A DNA stretch of 64,000 nt. Origin: Verrucomicrobiota bacterium (GTDB lineage: Bacteria; Verrucomicrobiota; Verrucomicrobiia; Opitutales; Oceanipulchritudinaceae). This document shows, piece by piece, positions 60,949-64,000 of this stretch (its first letter is position 1; every line of letters starts with the position of its first letter). The stretch lies in assembly GCA_021208135.1 (NCBI GenBank), contig JAJOKB010000111.1, positions 1 through 64,000 on the forward strand. The letters run 5' to 3'. Made by a program: the position numbers and the translations under genes. Under the pieces are notes generated by a model. That model was not told the origin of the DNA and did no database searches. It saw only the letters and a program-made list of their open reading frames with translations.

Positions 60949-61025
60949 GTTTGGCTACGGTGCGCGCCATTGAACTTACTGCTGACTCTACGGCTTCTAG
61001 GTAGTCCGCATTCCCATAATGGCCC

Positions 61026-61060
61026 AAAAAAACCGCGTCACTTTTAGCAACGCGGTTTGG
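61026..61060 (-). terminator. Rho-independent terminator for the minus-strand PEP-CTERM gene
   Basis: Minus strand AAACCGCGTTGCTAAAAGTGACGCGGTTTTTTTGG: perfect stem followed by T-run, 35 nt downstream of the stop at 61095. Confidence 0.85.
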
Positions 61061-61094
61061 AATTAGGCAGGGAGTGCAAATGTATCTACACGGC

Positions 61095-62033
61095 TCAGGC
61101 CTTGCGGCGGCGACGCCAAGCCACGAAACCCAAAGCGAGCAAACCAAACAGGGCCGCGTAAGTTGAGGGTTCGGGGATCGCAGTCATGCTGAAATCGCCG
61201 ATGGAGTTGCGCTGACTACCTTGCCCCGTGAATTCTAATTGTAATAAATACACGCCAGCGGGGAAAGCCTGTACCCAGGAGGGCTCCAAGGTGGGGCCAG
61301 CACCAGCGCCAATTGCGATCGGGCTTGCAGACAGCGTCACGCTTGATCCTGTCTGGGCTACTCCAGTTGAACCGGTTACATTGACGGGGGTTATGCGGAT
61401 ATTGTAGCTACCATTGTTGGCGGCAGTATTGTTATCCCAGGCTCCATTTGTTTGCGCAGTGCCTGCGCGGAAGGAGAAGTCGAATCCAGGAACACCGGTA
61501 GCCCCAACCTCAAAGATAAGGTTCCATACAGCCACATCGGCAGGAGCGGATGCAGTCCCACCCACAGTACCAGCGTTGAATTGAATACGGGCACGAGTCG
61601 GATCCGTCGTTCCGGTTGCGCGGATAGATGCTGTCGTTCCCCCACCACCTGTGCCGGTATTCCACGCACCCCCGCCTAGCGATGTGAAGATTCGTCCAGC
61701 AGAAATTGGAGTGCTCGCAGAACCCCAAGTGTAGTTGCCAATGGTGAGTGAGTCCAGGCTGCGCAGTGCCAATTTAGCAGGTTCGCTTTGCGTCCAGGTG
61801 AATTGATTGCGCGTGACCCCATGATTGCCATTGTTGGTAGCATCGCTGGCATCGACATAAGGCAGAGATATATTGCCAGTACTTCCGGAAAAATCGGTAC
61901 TGAGCACGGCAGCGGAAGCGAGCGAGACGCTGCCTGCGAGCAGAATTGTGGTTTTGAGGGTAAGTTTTAGGTTCATATATCGTTTAGTTGGAGAGTTACA
62001 GTAGTTGGCTGGGGGTTGCATGAATTGCAGCAA
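61095..62033 (-). CDS. PEP-CTERM sorting domain protein
   Basis: Signal peptide; C-terminal AIPEPSTYAALFGLLALGFVAWRRRRKA. Confidence 0.92.
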   Translation of the reverse strand: MLQFMQPPANYCNSPTKRYMNLKLTLKTTILLAGSVSLASAAVLSTDFSGSTGNISLPYVDASDATNNGNHGVTRNQFTWTQSEPAKLALRSLDSLTIGNYTWGSASTPISAGRIFTSLGGGAWNTGTGGGGTTASIRATGTTDPTRARIQFNAGTVGGTASAPADVAVWNLIFEVGATGVPGFDFSFRAGTAQTNGAWDNNTAANNGSYNIRITPVNVTGSTGVAQTGSSVTLSASPIAIGAGAGPTLEPSWVQAFPAGVYLLQLEFTGQGSQRNSIGDFSMTAIPEPSTYAALFGLLALGFVAWRRRRKA

Positions 62034-62229
62034 AGTGCTCAGCCTGCGTCATCACTTTAAGATAATACTGGAAAACACTTTATTCATTCCATGGACAAAT
62101 GCGTCTGATACATGGACTTTAGCGACGCGGCGGGTGTGGTTGGTTGTTGGTGTCGATGAAGTAGGCAGGGCAGAAAACCAGACCTGTGAGTGGTGAAATG
62201 GACGCGAAAAAACAAAGAATTTACGCTGG

Positions 62230-62250
62230 ATGTCATGTTCAACGTGACAT
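62230..62250. promoter_or_regulatory. Imperfect palindrome, candidate operator upstream of the beta-helix lyase gene
   Basis: ATGTCATGTT-C-AACGTGACAT, 9/10 arm match, 23 nt before the ORF start at 62273. Confidence 0.4.
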
Positions 62251-62272
62251 GAAAGTTTTATGATGGGAAGTT

Positions 62273-64000
62273 ATGAGGATACCCCGGTTCTTATTTGCCC
62301 CATCGCGTCCAATCATCTTGTTCGGCTGGCTTTTGTGGACAGTCAGTCTTTGGGCGCAGCCGCAGTCGCAGTTATTTCTGGAGTGGCAGGCGGATCCTGC
62401 GAACGCCATTTTGCCAGACTTCAGTTTTGCGGGTTTTGCTCATGGCGAGCAGAATTTACCGAGGTTAACGAGTGCGCAGTTGCCTGTATATCATGTGCGT
62501 GACTTTGGAGCATTCCCGGACGATGACATTGATGATCGTGTCGCTATCCAGAGAGCTATTGACACCGCTGGAGCTAACGGCGGCGGCATCATCCAATTTG
62601 ATGCGGGGCGTTATCTGGTGAATTCCGATGGTTCGGCAGCGCCCATATGGATACGCTATAGTAACATTGTGTTGCGCGGAGCAGGATCAGGCGAGGGGGG
62701 CACGCTGCTATTTGGCGCTGCCAAGTATGACTGGTTTTTTGCACAGTGGACACAGCCTGCCATGATCCATATTGCTGCGCCTGTGCTGAAGGGGGTGGGA
62801 TTGATGTATGGCGACTGGAACGGTGCGCCTGGGCAGGATTGGTACACGGGGACATGGCGTAACAATGCTATTTATCCGGATGTTAACCAGCGATTGGCCT
62901 TTGGGTTGGAAACGATTCAGCGCGGATCGCAGCGGATCAAAGTGGACCGTCCGGAAAGCTTCTATCCTGGACAGACGATCTTTTTGGGGTACGCGACAAA
63001 ATGGTGGTGGTCGACCTCTTGCATCCATGGGCGCATCAGGATTTCTACCATGACTCGCATGAAGTCTGGCACGGCTGGAACACACGCGAGTTCATGATCC
63101 ATCAAGTGGTCACGGTTGAGGCAGTGGAGGGCGCTTATATTCGCATCAAGGAACGGGCCGAATGGACGTATAAACTGGAGCACTCGATTGAGATTTTCCC
63201 CTACCATACCATTGAAAATGTTGGGGTGGAGGACATGCGGATGGAGATCGTTGTCACGCCTCGGGATGATCGCTGGGATAGCAATGGCAAGGGGATGGTC
63301 TATGCCCATGTGCGCAATGGCTGGGCTGACAACCTTGTTTTTGTCAATATGCAGTCGGGGCTGAACATTGCCGGGATGAATGTAACCGCCCGCAACGTTC
63401 GTCTGGAGGGGGAGCCGTTCCACGACAGTTTCAAGTTTTTGGCGGCCAAGTATTCATTGATGGAGAATGCCGTGATTAACAACGTGCGCGTTAATCCGGA
63501 CGGAACAACGCGCAATCCAGATCACGGTTTCGCGGTTCAGCACCACGCTCAGTTGAATGTTTATCTGGATCCGGTTTTGCCAGTGAACGGTGGCATCGAC
63601 ATGCACTCGGGCGAGCCATTTGCCAACCTCTATGACCGTGTTCTTGGCGGGCGTCACGCTACCTCGGGCGGTGCTGCTATGACGCTGCATGCGTTGCCAT
63701 ACCACACCTTTTGGAATTGGTCTGTGAAGTCGACCGACCGAGTGCCTTATCAGTTCACGGTCTGGGGTGGGAACCAGACGCCTCCTTACAGTGCGTGGAG
63801 TCTCCACAAAGTGAGGCCTATCATAGCGGGCTTGCACGCGCACCCGGATCATCCCAATACGACGACTGTTCAATACACCACGGCGCACAATTTTGCCACA
63901 GGCTATTTCAATGACCCAAGGGTGGTTGCTGAGCGCATTGGGGTGCGCGTGGCACCGGATTCCCTGTACCTGGCCCAGTTAGCCACCCGGCTGGCACAGC
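62273..64000 (+). CDS. Beta-helix / pectate-lyase-superfamily polysaccharide-degrading protein (incomplete at window end; frameshift ~63000-63090)
   Basis: VYHVRDFGAFPDDDIDDRVAIQRAIDTAGANGGGIIQFDAGRYLV; continues in another frame as TIENVGVEDMRMEIVVTPRDDRWDSNGKG... Confidence 0.75.

Overview
64 kb from a Verrucomicrobia/Opitutae-like chromosome (inferred from PEP-CTERM proteins, an exosortase, a LEPR-XLL giant protein and sulfated-glycan genes). Left part: an AlkC-type DNA glycosylase, a sulfatase, a UxaE-like protein, a tightly packed recA-mnmE-mnmG operon, a TonB receptor, and dnaE directly followed by an exosortase and a TIM-barrel epimerase. Middle: one ~15.8 kb gene (18705-34552) encoding a repetitive LEPR-XLL protein of ~5,280 aa. 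Right part: GH20, DUF2807, DUF4126/zinc-ribbon, amidohydrolase, GH30, an OprP-like porin plus sulfate ABC transporter operon ending in an HTH-PTS EIIA hybrid, enolase-superfamily protein, three PEP-CTERM proteins, an XylR/AraC regulator, a ~2,280-aa heparinase-like PKD/PA14/FN3 protein, a second sulfatase and a partial beta-helix lyase. Most long genes are broken by apparent 1-nt indels, mostly at homopolymers and including recA and dnaE, so most split ORFs are probably sequencing errors. Best findings: two perfect 16-bp parS palindromes (TGTTCCACGTGGAACA) 54 nt apart, read in frame inside an apparent insertion in mnmG; the LEPR-XLL giant with several different repeat arrays; and a dispersed REP-like palindrome GGTGCCAGGCACC. 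No CRISPR, tRNA or rRNA was seen.
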